From a virus, in IMG/VR virus record IMGVR_UViG_3300019360_000285, positions 1 through 56,522 of that record: a stretch of DNA of 56,522 bases; one strand, written 5' to 3'. The notes under the pieces were generated by a model. It was not told the origin of the DNA. It ran no database searches and was given only the letters and a program-made list of their open reading frames with translations. Position 1 is the stretch's first letter, and each line of letters begins with the position of its first letter. Positions 40,895 to 49,548 of the stretch are shown one piece after another. Both the position numbers and the translations under genes were made by a program.

Positions 40895-42060
40895 ATGCTG
40901 AAATCCGTGGCGTTCGCTGACCTGATCACCTTCGCGCGGGACTCGGCCGCCTGTTACTTCGACTCGTCCGGCATCCTGCAGCAGGCAGCGAACGACGTGG
41001 CGCGGTTCGACCATGATCCGGTGACGGGCGAAAGGCGTGGGCTGCTGATCGAGAACACCGGCACGAACAGCCTCCGCAACAACACGATGGTCGGTGCTGT
41101 CGCCGGAACGCCGGGTACGGTGCCAACGAACTGGATCCTGCTGTTGCCATCCGGGATCACCAGCCAGATTGTCGGCGTGAGCGCGTCGAGCGGCATATCG
41201 TATATCGAGTGGCGCTGGTCCGGAACCGCCGCGGCCAATGGCAACATCCTGGTGCTGTACGAGCCCAGCACGCAGGTTGTCGCCGCGGCGGGGCAGACCT
41301 GGACGCATTCGGTCTATCTGCGGCTAGCAGCGGGGTCATTGGCGGGGACCGGCACGTTCGGCAGCAACCAGATCAGCGTCGACGAGTGCGACGCGTCGGG
41401 CAACTTCCTGGCCGGGAGCAGCGCGATCATCGCCCCGACCGGTGCCGCGATCGCCACGCAGCGGACTATTCATACGCGGACCCTCACCAACGTCGCAACG
41501 GGTCGGGTGCGCTGCTACCTCAATCTGGGAGTCGGCATCGGCCAGGCCATCGATCTCAACCTGCGCATCGGTCTGCCGCAGCTCGAGCAGGGTGCCCATG
41601 CGTCGAGTCCGATCAAGACCAGTGGCACGGCGGTGACGCGCGCCGCCGACCTCGCGTCGATCAACACGCTGTCGCCCTGGTTCAATGCGGTCGAAGGCAC
41701 CATCGTCGCCGCATGGATGGATATCGGCACGGCCAACAGCGACATCGTCTGGATCCCAACAACGCGCTGGCCATCCGCACGCAGACCAGCAACACGACGG
41801 TAGCGCAGTCCATCGTCGGCGGTAGCGCCGTCGGGTCCACCACGGCCTCCGTGATGCGGCCGGCGACACAGAAGGCGGCCTTTACCGCCCGAGCCAACGA
41901 CTTCGCGCTCTCGGTCAACGGTGGCCCGCTGAGCACCGATCTCTCGGGTGCGATGCCGGCGGGCCTGGCCTCGCTGAAACTCGGCCCCGGGCTGCTGCGG
42001 TCGCTGATGCATCTGCCCCGCCGCGTGTCCAATACCGAGCTGCAGCAGCTCTCGGCGTGA
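40895..42060 (+). pseudogene. Frameshifted tail fibre / spike-like gene
   Basis: The intact product would be about 388 residues. Its start (LITFARDSAACYFDSSGILQ, ARFDHDPVTGERRGLLIEN) is the head-spike/tail-fibre N-terminal signature. A galactose-binding-like middle follows. The LamG-like end continues only in the -1 frame (NNALAIRTQTSNTTVAQSI, LMHLPRRVSNTELQQLSA). The frame changes near 41750, and the original frame stops at 41803. No slippery heptamer is present at the break, so a single-base indel (mutation or assembly error) is more likely than programmed shifting. Confidence 0.8.
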
Positions 42061-42063
42061 ACC

Positions 42064-42927
42064 ATGGCCAACATCGTCCTTGTCACGCCGCGCGAGTCTG
42101 ACGCGTCGGTACTGTCTGGCGGCGCCTGGGTCGACTCCCTGCCGCTCGCCAATCTGCAGGATCCGCAGCCGACCTACCCGGCACGCTCGCTGGATGCGTC
42201 GGCGTCCAGCACGTGGTTCGCCCTCGATGCCGGTCGGCCCGTGGCATGGGACACGCTGGCGTTTGTCGGGACGGACCTGCCCCCGGGTACCTTGATCCGC
42301 CGGCGCGCCGCGGTGGCGCAGCTTGCGTTGACGGCGGCGCCGGGGATGGACAGCGGCTGGGTATCGCCCTGGCCGGCGACCGGCAGACCCGCGGATTGGT
42401 GGCTGGAGAACTGGACCGCGTTCCAGATGTTCACGCCGGGCGGTGCCTGGCGGTGGTGGCGGTTCGATGTCGATCTGACCGGCACTGACGCGACGCTGGC
42501 CCTGGACTTCCTGCAGGATCTCTATCAGGTGGTCGACGGCCAGGGCCACGTCACGATCGGCCGCCTGGTGCTGGGCACGCGCTGGACCCCGGCGCGCAAC
42601 TTCTCGTACGGCATCGACAAGGCCTCGGTCGCGGCCGACCTGCGGATCGTGACGCCGTCAGGCCACACGCTGGGCGATACGGGCCGCCGGGCCCGGCAGT
42701 GGAACATCCCGTTCAACTTCGCCTCGCAGGCGGACGCCGAACAGTCCGTCGAGGACCTGGTCCGGTACTGCGGCCAGGCGCGCGACGTGTTCGTCTGCCT
42801 GGACCCGGATGCGGCCGAGACCCTGCATCGCCAGATGATGCTGGGGACCTTCGAGACCGTCACACGGGTCGTCCGGGTCAAGCCCAAGGTCTGGCAGTTC
42901 ACCCTCTCGCTGCGCGAGCGCATCTGA
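42064..42927 (+). CDS. Tail/baseplate protein, discoidin-like
   Basis: A 287-residue beta-rich protein: MANIVLVTPRESDASVLSGG, SASSTWFALDAGRPVAWDTL, AFVGTDL, AWRWWRFDVDL. The 'S.stWF.lDlG.p..wd.laFvGtdl' pattern is that of discoidin-like sugar-binding or adaptor domains. It is probably part of the tail tip near the fibre genes. Confidence 0.75.
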   Translation: MANIVLVTPRESDASVLSGGAWVDSLPLANLQDPQPTYPARSLDASASSTWFALDAGRPVAWDTLAFVGTDLPPGTLIRRRAAVAQLALTAAPGMDSGWVSPWPATGRPADWWLENWTAFQMFTPGGAWRWWRFDVDLTGTDATLALDFLQDLYQVVDGQGHVTIGRLVLGTRWTPARNFSYGIDKASVAADLRIVTPSGHTLGDTGRRARQWNIPFNFASQADAEQSVEDLVRYCGQARDVFVCLDPDAAETLHRQMMLGTFETVTRVVRVKPKVWQFTLSLRERI

Positions 42928-42938
42928 GCCTCGCGCCG

Positions 42939-42953
42939 GCGAACGCCGTTCGC
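42939..42953. repeat. Dispersed palindrome copy 8
   Basis: GCGAACGCCGTTCGC in the 49-bp gap between two tail genes, 12 bp after a stop codon. Confidence 0.9.
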
Positions 42954-42976
42954 CCTGCCGCCGGAGTCATCCATCC

Positions 42977-44458
42977 ATGTTTGGTGCATTCGTCGTCGAG
43001 CTCTCGGAGCCGCCCGGCCTGGCGTCGTTCGGCCTGCAGGGCACGCCGCCCGACCCGGGTGGCACGAAGCCCTATCGCGGCTTCGTCGAGTCGCGCGGTT
43101 CCGGCAGCCCGTGGTTCTACACGGTGCTCAGCGAGGTCACGGGCAAGTGGGAGGAGATCTTCGGCGTCGTCACCGACGGCACGCCGCTGGACACGCTGAC
43201 ACGCGTCGCTTCGCTGCGTAGCTGGAACGGCTCGACGCTTGCGGCCAACAGCCCGATCAACTGGCAGCCCGGTGACGGCACGCTGAAGGTGTTCGCCTCG
43301 CCGGTCGCTGACGTCCAGGAGCTGCTGGTAGCGGACTATCGCGGAACGGCCCGGCCGGCCTGGATCCAGCCCGGGCAGCGCTGGCGCGACAGCACGGGCG
43401 GCCCGACGTCGGTGGTATGGAAACACTGGACCGGCACACTGGACATCCCGCTCGGTACCTTCAACGAAACGACCGGCGTGTTCTCGGCGGCGGGCAACTA
43501 CGTGCCGATCGCCGGCGGTGTCACGGTCACCGGCGCGCTCACGATCAACGGGGCCCTGACGCTCAATGGTACGCCGTCGGTCAACGCGGCGAACCGCATT
43601 CACGCGACCAGCATGAGTGTCGGCGGCGCCGACTTCGCGCCGTCCTCCACGATCCATACGCGCGGCAACGTCGCCAACGCCGAAGCCGGCACCATCCTGA
43701 TCGAAAATCAGGCCTCGAACGGATTTGGGATCATTCGCTACCGCAACGGGAGCCGGAACTTTTGGGCCGGTATTACCAACACCGGGGAATTTCAAGTCTA
43801 TGACGACACCGCCGCAGCATCGCGCCTTCGTATCAGCACCGGCGGCGACACGGTGGTTAATGGTCTCTATCCGAGTCACGTCGCTGATATCGGCGGCCTC
43901 TCCGGCTTCTCGCTGTTCAACAACGGCAGCAATTCATACCTGCAGTACGACGCCAACGACGGCCTGCTCTACGATCGGGCAAACAACACCTACAATTTCT
44001 ATATCGGCGGCGGCATCGTCGCGCAGATCAACAGCGGCGGCTTCGTTGGCATGCCGATGCGCAAGGTGTCTGCCAACGCGGTTAACTCCGCCTCCGTGCA
44101 GGCGGCCGGGCTGGCGGTACTTCTCGGGAACAATCCCTATCACAGTTTCTTCATGGGCCGAGTGCGCCGGCTTTCAACACCAGGGACCATCACGGTCCGC
44201 ACGCTCGACTCGGGCGGCGGCATTCTCGCCAGCGTGACAACTGGGTCCGTGGGCACCAACGTTGACTGGGTGTTCTGGGGCTACTGCATGCCGGCGTTCG
44301 CCGCGGTCAACAAGACGATTCGCGTCTTTGGCGTCAATGGGGGCATCAACGAGGATCTGACGGCCACGGGCGCCAACACGAATCCGGTGGATCAGATTCA
44401 GGTGCTGGCGGCCGGCAACAATGTGGATGCCACAATCGCCATGTGGGGCGCACAGTAA
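42977..44458 (+). CDS. Tail fibre/spike protein
   Basis: A 493-residue protein. The N-terminal 170 residues are an adaptor (MFGAFVVELSEPPGLASFGL, SRGSGSPWFYTVLSEVTGKW). Residues about 185-370 form repetitive beta structure (TVTGALTINGALTLNGTPSV, IRYRNGSRNFWAGITNTGEF), typical of trimeric fibre shafts. The C-terminal head is probably the receptor-binding end. No chaperone-autoprotease tail (peptidase S74) is visible. Confidence 0.85.
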   Translation: MFGAFVVELSEPPGLASFGLQGTPPDPGGTKPYRGFVESRGSGSPWFYTVLSEVTGKWEEIFGVVTDGTPLDTLTRVASLRSWNGSTLAANSPINWQPGDGTLKVFASPVADVQELLVADYRGTARPAWIQPGQRWRDSTGGPTSVVWKHWTGTLDIPLGTFNETTGVFSAAGNYVPIAGGVTVTGALTINGALTLNGTPSVNAANRIHATSMSVGGADFAPSSTIHTRGNVANAEAGTILIENQASNGFGIIRYRNGSRNFWAGITNTGEFQVYDDTAAASRLRISTGGDTVVNGLYPSHVADIGGLSGFSLFNNGSNSYLQYDANDGLLYDRANNTYNFYIGGGIVAQINSGGFVGMPMRKVSANAVNSASVQAAGLAVLLGNNPYHSFFMGRVRRLSTPGTITVRTLDSGGGILASVTTGSVGTNVDWVFWGYCMPAFAAVNKTIRVFGVNGGINEDLTATGANTNPVDQIQVLAAGNNVDATIAMWGAQ

Positions 44459-44469
44459 GAGGAGCGACA

Positions 44470-45021
44470 ATGTCTGCAGAATTGAAGCAAGCCGCGTTGG
44501 TCGCCAATGCCGCCTTGGTCGATGTGTCGGCGCGTGTGTCCGCGGCTACCGATCGAATCGTAGAAGCGGAGAACGTCTTCGCCCTGGCCCAGCAGCAGCT
44601 GATGGCTGCGCGCGATGCGATGGCGCCCCTTGTCGCCGAAGAAAGCGCGAAGCGGCAGGCCCAGCAGGACGCTTATATGGCGCATGCGGCCAGCGAGCCC
44701 GGTGAGCCGCTTTACAGCAACGTCAACGATCTGATGGTGATGAACACCGACGAACAGATTGCGGCCATCAAGGCAGAATGGGCAGCCCTTGAGGAGGAGG
44801 AGCAGGCCAAGGCCAAGCACTACCTTGTGCCGAAGCTGGTCATCATCGATCGCCTGATCGCAGCCGGTCTGCTCCAGCCAGCCCTCGACGCGCTCAGTAC
44901 CGACACGGTGCTCAAGGCGCGCTGGGACGCGTGCACGTCTGTGTACGCAGACGACCCGGCGGCGGTCGCTCTGCTGACGGCAGTCGGCGCTGAGCCCGCC
45001 GTCATATTGGCCGCGGCCTAG
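44470..45021 (+). CDS. Probable fibre assembly protein
   Basis: A 183-residue helical protein: AALVANAALVDVSARVSAAT, LAQQQLMAARDAMAPLVAEE, AEWAALEEEEQAKAKHYLVP. It directly follows the fibre gene with a good ribosome site (AGAGGAG). Genes in this place often encode fibre chaperones. The sequence alone does not identify it. Confidence 0.6.
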   Translation: MSAELKQAALVANAALVDVSARVSAATDRIVEAENVFALAQQQLMAARDAMAPLVAEESAKRQAQQDAYMAHAASEPGEPLYSNVNDLMVMNTDEQIAAIKAEWAALEEEEQAKAKHYLVPKLVIIDRLIAAGLLQPALDALSTDTVLKARWDACTSVYADDPAAVALLTAVGAEPAVILAAA

Positions 45022-45057
45022 GCCGTTCACCCGGCGCCCGCTTAGTAGGAGGGACCC

Positions 45058-45447
45058 ATGGCCGATCAGAAGCCCTGGCACCCGTTGGCCGTGAACGTGA
45101 TCGCCGTGATCCTGTCGGCCGGGATCACGGCCGGCGCGAGCACCGTGATCACGGCCAACGTGACCAAGGACGCGGTGTCCAAGCTCGAGGAGCGCGCCGG
45201 CCGTCTCGAGTCCAAGGTCAGCGAGCAGACGATCTCGCTGAACAAGCTGCAGAACAAGCTCGATGACAGCGTCACCGAGCGCCTGGCCGCCCAGGAGCGG
45301 CGCGCGGCGGCGTCCGACGATCGCGCGAACCGCATGGCCGACACGATCTACGAGCTGCGTCTGGCCATCAACACGCTGCAGGCGGACCTGGTTGCGATCC
45401 GGCGGGCCAGCGAGGCGCCGCGCGCTGGCGGCAGGGGCGGGCCGTGA
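45058..45447 (+). CDS. Single-span coiled-coil membrane protein (spanin/holin-like)
   Basis: A 129-residue protein with one N-terminal membrane helix (LAVNVIAVILSAGITAGAST) and a long periplasmic coiled coil (KLEERAGRLESKVSEQTISL, NRMADTIYELRLAINTLQAD). With the overlapping lipoprotein gene it fits an inner-membrane spanin (Rz-like). Start is preceded by AGGAGGGACCC. Confidence 0.7.
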   Translation: MADQKPWHPLAVNVIAVILSAGITAGASTVITANVTKDAVSKLEERAGRLESKVSEQTISLNKLQNKLDDSVTERLAAQERRAAASDDRANRMADTIYELRLAINTLQADLVAIRRASEAPRAGGRGGP

Positions 45448-45707
45448 CGCGAACGGCGTTCGCCGCCCTGGTGCTGGGCTTGGCACTGGCCGGGTGCGGC
45501 ACGGCTGAGCCGCAGCCAGCGCGTGTCCAGGCCGCGCCGGCGTTGCGATATCGCACGTGCCAGGGCCTGTCACCGCCCTTGCCAAAGGTGCGCACGGTCG
45601 AGGCGCTGAACGAGCGCAACGTCGAGCTCGAGGACAAGTACCCCGACTGCGCCGAGCGCCTGCGCCTGTCCCGTGTCGGCGTTCGACACGTTGAAAGCAG
45701 CCTTTGA
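45444..45707 (+). CDS. Small lipoprotein (Rz1-like, o-spanin candidate)
   Basis: An 87-residue protein from GTG. The signal and lipobox (FAALVLGLALAGC) predict an outer-membrane lipoprotein, and its start overlaps the coiled-coil gene by 4 bp. The segment VEALNERNVELEDKYPDCAE is like other phage Rz1 proteins. Palindrome copy 9 covers codons 2-7. The last dozen residues look out of character, so a late frameshift is possible. Confidence 0.7.
   Translation: MTRTAFAALVLGLALAGCGTAEPQPARVQAAPALRYRTCQGLSPPLPKVRTVEALNERNVELEDKYPDCAERLRLSRVGVRHVESSL
45449..45463. repeat. Dispersed palindrome copy 9
   Basis: GCGAACGGCGTTCGC, perfect, starting 5 bp after the start codon of the lipoprotein gene. Confidence 0.9.
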
Positions 45708-45809
45708 CGCCTTGAGGGCCCGGACCGCCGCCCTGACGGCGCACTGACGTTTCCACGAACCCCTTGTAGAGGACCGGGCGCCGGCGAGGCGCGCCGGCTA
45801 CGGCGTATT

Positions 45810-46706
45810 ATGTCCATCACCAAACAGCAGCTGCTCGAGATCTTCCCGGGTGCCACGCAGCCGGAGGAGCGTGCCGCAGCTATCACGACGGCCTGGACCG
45901 AGTTCGGGTTTGTCAACCCGAACGCCCAGGCCGGGTTCCTGGCCGTGGTCGGCAACGAGACCGGCGGCTACCGGCACGCCAAGGCGCGCGAGGACATGAC
46001 CTACGCGCCGCGCCGCGCGATCGCGGTGTTCGGCTCGGTGCGCGCCAACAGGTGCGTCGCGCTGTGCCCGATCGACGACAGTCGCAACGTGGTGCGGGCC
46101 GATCGCGGCGAGGCGTTCGCCAACTGCATCTATGCCTACATGCTCGGCAACGGCGGTCCCGAGACCGGCGACGGCTGGCGCTATCGGGGCGGCTTCGATA
46201 CCCAGCTCACCGGACGCACCAACCATCAGAACTGCTCGAACGCGCTCGGCATCGATCTCATGACCGATCCGGAGCACTATGTCGGCGACGTCGAGGTGTC
46301 GGCGCGCGTGGCGGCGTGGTTCATGGGGCCCTACGCCAGGTGCGTCCCGCTGATGGCCACCGGCCGGCAGGACGACTTCCTGCGCGCCGCAGAGCGGGTC
46401 GGCTATCCGCCGCCGGGCGCCACGGAAACCCGGTTGCGATTCTGGGCCAAGGCCCGCGCGGTCCTGGGTGCAGCAGCGACGGCGCCGCTACCGCTGCTGC
46501 AGATCGGCGACGAAGGCACCGACGTCCTGGCGCTGCAGCGCGCGCTCAACGCGCCGGCGCCGCTGGGCTTCGACGCGATGCTGATCGAGGACGGCAGGTT
46601 CGGGTCGACCACGCATCTCGCCGTCCGTCACTTCCAGGCCGCGCGCGGCCTGGCCGTCGACGGCATCGCCGGCCCGGCGACGTTCAGCGCCCTCGGGTTG
46701 ATGTGA
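45810..46706 (+). CDS. Endolysin: GH19-like glycosidase with peptidoglycan-binding domain
   Basis: A 298-residue lysis enzyme. Residues 1-210 resemble chitinase-like GH19 lysozymes: GFLAVVGNETGGY contains the catalytic Glu of the 'E...' motif, and GNGGPETGDGWRYRGGFDTQ LTGR the second acidic block. The C-terminal 70 residues are a PG_binding_1 domain (LLQIGDEGTDVLALQRALNA, GRFGSTTHLAVRHFQAARGL). No signal peptide, so a holin is needed. Confidence 0.9.
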   Translation: MSITKQQLLEIFPGATQPEERAAAITTAWTEFGFVNPNAQAGFLAVVGNETGGYRHAKAREDMTYAPRRAIAVFGSVRANRCVALCPIDDSRNVVRADRGEAFANCIYAYMLGNGGPETGDGWRYRGGFDTQLTGRTNHQNCSNALGIDLMTDPEHYVGDVEVSARVAAWFMGPYARCVPLMATGRQDDFLRAAERVGYPPPGATETRLRFWAKARAVLGAAATAPLPLLQIGDEGTDVLALQRALNAPAPLGFDAMLIEDGRFGSTTHLAVRHFQAARGLAVDGIAGPATFSALGLM

Positions 46707-47056
46707 TGGGTGCCCGGACGCAAGGCCGGCGCTGGCCGGCCGATCGCGCCCTCACCGATGGTGAGGGCACCCAGCCCGGCGATTTCCAGTTCCAGGATCT
46801 CTCGTACGAACCGACGGACACGCCTTGTAAAGGCGCCGACAAGGCCGGCCGTCTGGCCTATGCGTGCCCGCGCACCGGTGAACCATGCGGCGAGATCATC
46901 ATCGGCGATCGCCACAAGCCCGACCGCGGCAGCCCGACCTGGCAGTGGGACGGCAACCTCGAGTCACCCACGTTGACCCCGTCGATCAACTGCCGGGGCG
47001 GCCTGTGGCTGGCATGGTTGGCTGCGCGCCGGCGTGTTCGAGGAGTGCTGACATGA
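46706..47056 (+). pseudogene. DUF6527-like protein with a late frameshift
   Basis: A short protein starting MGARTQGRRWPADRALTDGE with the DUF6527 pattern PTWQWDGNLESPTLTPSI near the end. The present frame finishes with an atypical RGGLWLAWLAARRRVRG. One base to the side, 47004-47051 encodes CGWHGWLRAGVFEEC and stops right before the next ATG, the ending expected for DUF6527 (last part chelates metal). So a single extra base lies at or before 47003. The start shares bases with the endolysin stop. Confidence 0.75.
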
Positions 47057-47325
47057 CGACCGACGGCCCGCGGATCCTGGCGCAGGTGTCCGGACTCCCC
47101 GAGACCGATGTGACGTCGATTTGGCAGGACGTGAAGCGCAACCGCGCCGCGCTCGATGGATGTCCGAGGCATCGCTTCGCTGGCGTGCAGGTCAGGACGC
47201 TGGGCGAGAAGTTCCGCTGCGAGGCCTGCAACGGGCAGATGAGCCTCACCGACATCGGGAGCTACATCCGCGGCTACGTCGCCGCCGGCGGCCGGCCCGA
47301 CGACATCTGGCCTGGCTGGAAATAG
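47053..47325 (+). CDS. Hypothetical zinc-ribbon-like protein
   Basis: A 90-residue protein with two metal ligands each side: CPRHRF and CEACNGQM (C..H ... CxxC). It may be a small metal-binding protein of the lysis/lysogeny end. The ATG lies 1 bp after the corrected DUF6527 stop. Confidence 0.65.
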   Translation: MTTDGPRILAQVSGLPETDVTSIWQDVKRNRAALDGCPRHRFAGVQVRTLGEKFRCEACNGQMSLTDIGSYIRGYVAAGGRPDDIWPGWK

Positions 47326-47386
47326 CGCGATCGCGCCGGCGCGCACCTCCTATCCGGCGCAACTCTCATCATTGGAACGGAAGATC

Positions 47387-47869
47387 ATGAAGACCCTGCG
47401 TATCATCGCGGCGGGCGTCTGTGCGCTCGCCATCCTGCTGGCCGGGGCGGCCCTGGCACAGACGTCGCCGGCGCCGGGCACGACGGTGGATTTCGGGCCG
47501 GTCCTTGTTCAGATCGTGATGCCGGCCGTCGGCATCATCGTGTCAGCGCTCGCCGCCTGGGGCGTGAAGAAGCTCGCCGACCTGGCCGGCATCAAGGCCG
47601 ACGAGAAGGCGATCGCCGTGGTGAACGATGTCATGCAGAAGGGCCTCGCCTTCGCCACGTCGAAGATCGGCACCATCCCTCTGAAGGTCGACGTCCGCAG
47701 CCCCGTCATTGCCGACGCGGCCAGCTACGCGCTGGCGCACGGCCCTGATGCCTTGAAGCGCTTGGGCATTTCGCCCGAGCAGCTCGCGGAGAAGCTGGTG
47801 GCCCGCTACATCGATCCGTCAGTGCCGGTCGGTGTCACGACGCCGCGGCCGCCGGCGGCGGCCGCGTGA
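47387..47869 (+). CDS. Holin-like membrane protein
   Basis: A 160-residue protein: an N-terminal hydrophobic segment with an AxA-type site (IIAAGVCALAILLAGAALAQ), then a second helix (VLVQIVMPAVGIIVSALAAW), then a soluble helical tail. The two-helix plan is like class II holins or Gam-like phage membrane proteins. Good ribosome site (GGAACGGAAG). It overlaps the next gene by 4 bp. Confidence 0.65.
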   Translation: MKTLRIIAAGVCALAILLAGAALAQTSPAPGTTVDFGPVLVQIVMPAVGIIVSALAAWGVKKLADLAGIKADEKAIAVVNDVMQKGLAFATSKIGTIPLKVDVRSPVIADAASYALAHGPDALKRLGISPEQLAEKLVARYIDPSVPVGVTTPRPPAAAA

Positions 47870-48090
47870 GCTGGCTCGGCGGGATCCTCGGCGCGCTCTT
47901 CAAGGGCCTGTTCGGCACGGCGCTGGACTGGCTGCGGGAGAGGCGCGCCGAGGCGGCCCACCGCGAGGCCGGCCAGGCCGAACAGAAGGCGGCCGACCAG
48001 GCCGCTGCGCTCGATGCGCATCGGCGCATGGACGAAGCCGCGTCGCGGCCTCGCGACACGCAATCGGACCTCAACGGCGGGCGGTTCTGA
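47866..48090 (+). CDS. Small coiled-coil protein (spanin-like)
   Basis: A 74-residue protein from GTG, overlapping the holin-like gene. The amphipathic N-terminal helix (MSWLGGILGALFKGLFGTAL) is followed by a charged coiled coil (AHREAGQAEQKAADQAAALD). With the lipoprotein gene 1 bp downstream it forms a second spanin-like pair. Confidence 0.6.
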   Translation: MSWLGGILGALFKGLFGTALDWLRERRAEAAHREAGQAEQKAADQAAALDAHRRMDEAASRPRDTQSDLNGGRF

Positions 48091-48091
48091 C

Positions 48092-48328
48092 ATGCGCGTC
48101 CTGATCCTTGCGGTAACCCTGGCATCGTGCGCGGCGCCACCAATGCCAGCGCCGCCTGTCGTGGCGCCGGTTCCGATGAGCTACAGTTGCGCCGAGCTGC
48201 GCCAGGCCGGCCAGGAGTACGCAGCACTGCCGCCGGCGTCGCAGCTGCGCCGCCTGGTCGACGACTACGGTGCCGAGCGCCGTAAGCTACGCGCGCTGCA
48301 TCGGATGCCAGACCAGGTGTGCCCATGA
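48092..48328 (+). CDS. Small lipoprotein (second Rz1-like candidate)
   Basis: A 78-residue protein with signal and lipobox (VLILAVTLASC), a Pro-rich stretch (AAPPMPAPPVVAPVP) and two cysteines. This is the pattern of Rz1-type outer-membrane spanins, and it directly follows the coiled-coil gene. It is the last gene with clear phage lysis character. Confidence 0.65.
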   Translation: MRVLILAVTLASCAAPPMPAPPVVAPVPMSYSCAELRQAGQEYAALPPASQLRRLVDDYGAERRKLRALHRMPDQVCP

Positions 48329-48365
48329 ATCAGTGAAAGTGGTGTTCGAGCTAGAAGCCTGTGCC

Positions 48366-49358
48366 TTATGTGTCTCGCTTCAGTATCGAAGGCATCACAA
48401 GGTCCACAAAGTTCGGGCCTGCTGCCTCGAACCGCCCGAGAGATACGAGCGAGTCTTTACAACCAATTTGGTAGTCAAATGAAATCCCTGAGTCAGTGAT
48501 GTTTCTGCCGTCGTGCTCCCACGATCGAGTGAACCAGCGCTCGAGCTTGACTCTGAGTACTAGCGTCGGGATCGCGAGCCCGGGATGCACTACGGTATCT
48601 GATCGGCCGTTCAATAATAACCAGTCATGGGAGGGCGTTTGCATAAAGGGCGTTACGGGTGATGGTGGGGCATGGCAGCCGGCCCAATTGGCGACTCCGA
48701 CGTAAGGATAGAGTGCGGTCACGGAAGATTCGTTGATCAAGCCCAATGTGACGTTGATCGACAGTGCCCGTTTGTCATCATGCTGCGTATATCCACCATC
48801 GCGCACATTCAGCACTCTCATGCCAAGCTTGGCGACGGACAAACGTTTGAACGCATCCTCGACGTCATAGTGCTCCATTATGAATGTCTGATCGCCCGCT
48901 CGTTTCCAGTAGTGCTTGTCGTCCTTTGCCTCTGACATATGCGGTCGCCGTTCCGACCGTTCTATCCAGATCGCGAGATAGCCGACGTCGGGACTCGGGC
49001 CCGGAATAGCCACGACTTCTATCCCGTCATGGGTGGGTGACAGCAATTCGCCGACAGCTCGGGTCACTTCTGACTTGAATCTTCGAAGCTCACTTATGGG
49101 TGCCGGTGCTGATGCAGCGTCAATATTGTCCGTGTCCCTTTTGGCAACGACGCCGTAGATCAATAGGCCACCCATGGAGTTGGCCATGGCGCTCAGCGCA
49201 CGCCCCAGCACCTGTCGGTCCACTCGATTTAGGCCACCTGAGCTGGCATCCGTTTTTTCCTTGAAGTCGAGTTGCACGCCTTCCTGAGCCCTGGCTGCGA
49301 CTAACTCGGCAATGACCGACGCGCCCTCGCTTTTCAGCTGCTCAAAGATATGTCGCAT
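48366..49358 (-). CDS. AlbA/Schlafen-type DNA-binding protein
   Basis: A 330-residue protein in more A+T-rich DNA than the phage. The N-terminal AlbA_2 (Schlafen core) domain reads VQLDFKEKTD, ALSAMANSMGGLLIYGVVAK and VGYLAIWIERSERRPHM, with HYWKRAGDQTFIM after it. Such domains occur in defence- and regulation-linked proteins and bind nucleic acid. The C-terminal half is not assigned. I start it at the ATG at 49356-49358, just below a palindromic operator. It points back toward the lysis genes and is convergent with them. Confidence 0.8.
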   Translation of the reverse strand: MRHIFEQLKSEGASVIAELVAARAQEGVQLDFKEKTDASSGGLNRVDRQVLGRALSAMANSMGGLLIYGVVAKRDTDNIDAASAPAPISELRRFKSEVTRAVGELLSPTHDGIEVVAIPGPSPDVGYLAIWIERSERRPHMSEAKDDKHYWKRAGDQTFIMEHYDVEDAFKRLSVAKLGMRVLNVRDGGYTQHDDKRALSINVTLGLINESSVTALYPYVGVANWAGCHAPPSPVTPFMQTPSHDWLLLNGRSDTVVHPGLAIPTLVLRVKLERWFTRSWEHDGRNITDSGISFDYQIGCKDSLVSLGRFEAAGPNFVDLVMPSILKRDT

Positions 49359-49373
49359 GATTGAGGATACCCG

Positions 49374-49389
49374 GAAAGTTTTAACTTTC
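49374..49389. promoter_or_regulatory. Palindromic operator candidate
   Basis: GAAAGTT-TT-AACTTTC, a 16-bp inverted repeat 16 bp upstream of the AlbA-type gene and 160 bp upstream of the divergent cassette. It could serve autoregulation by the XRE protein encoded nearby. Confidence 0.55.
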
Positions 49390-49548
49390 ACGCTCTGAAT
49401 CACGTCTAACCCATCCCAAAGGCTAGACTTTTCGGTCTCCAGTTCAGTACGCCAGCTCGCATTTTTGCCCAGAAGAGAATGCGCGTGTTTCCCAACTGTT
49501 GGTAGAATTAGCGATTGCCTGCTTGTAGAACTGGGATTATTGACTTAT

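Noticed and set aside
6564-45463. Palindromes as ordinary LexA boxes
   Set aside because: Alphaproteobacterial LexA uses GTTC-N7-GTTC direct repeats and the Gram-positive box has an N4 spacer; here it is GAAC-N3-GTTC, and most copies lie inside genes rather than at promoters.
45673-45747. Small GTG-initiated frame (24 codons) at the end of the first lipoprotein gene
   Set aside because: Too short and without a ribosome site; it may be a remnant of a frameshifted lipoprotein tail, so I did not list it.
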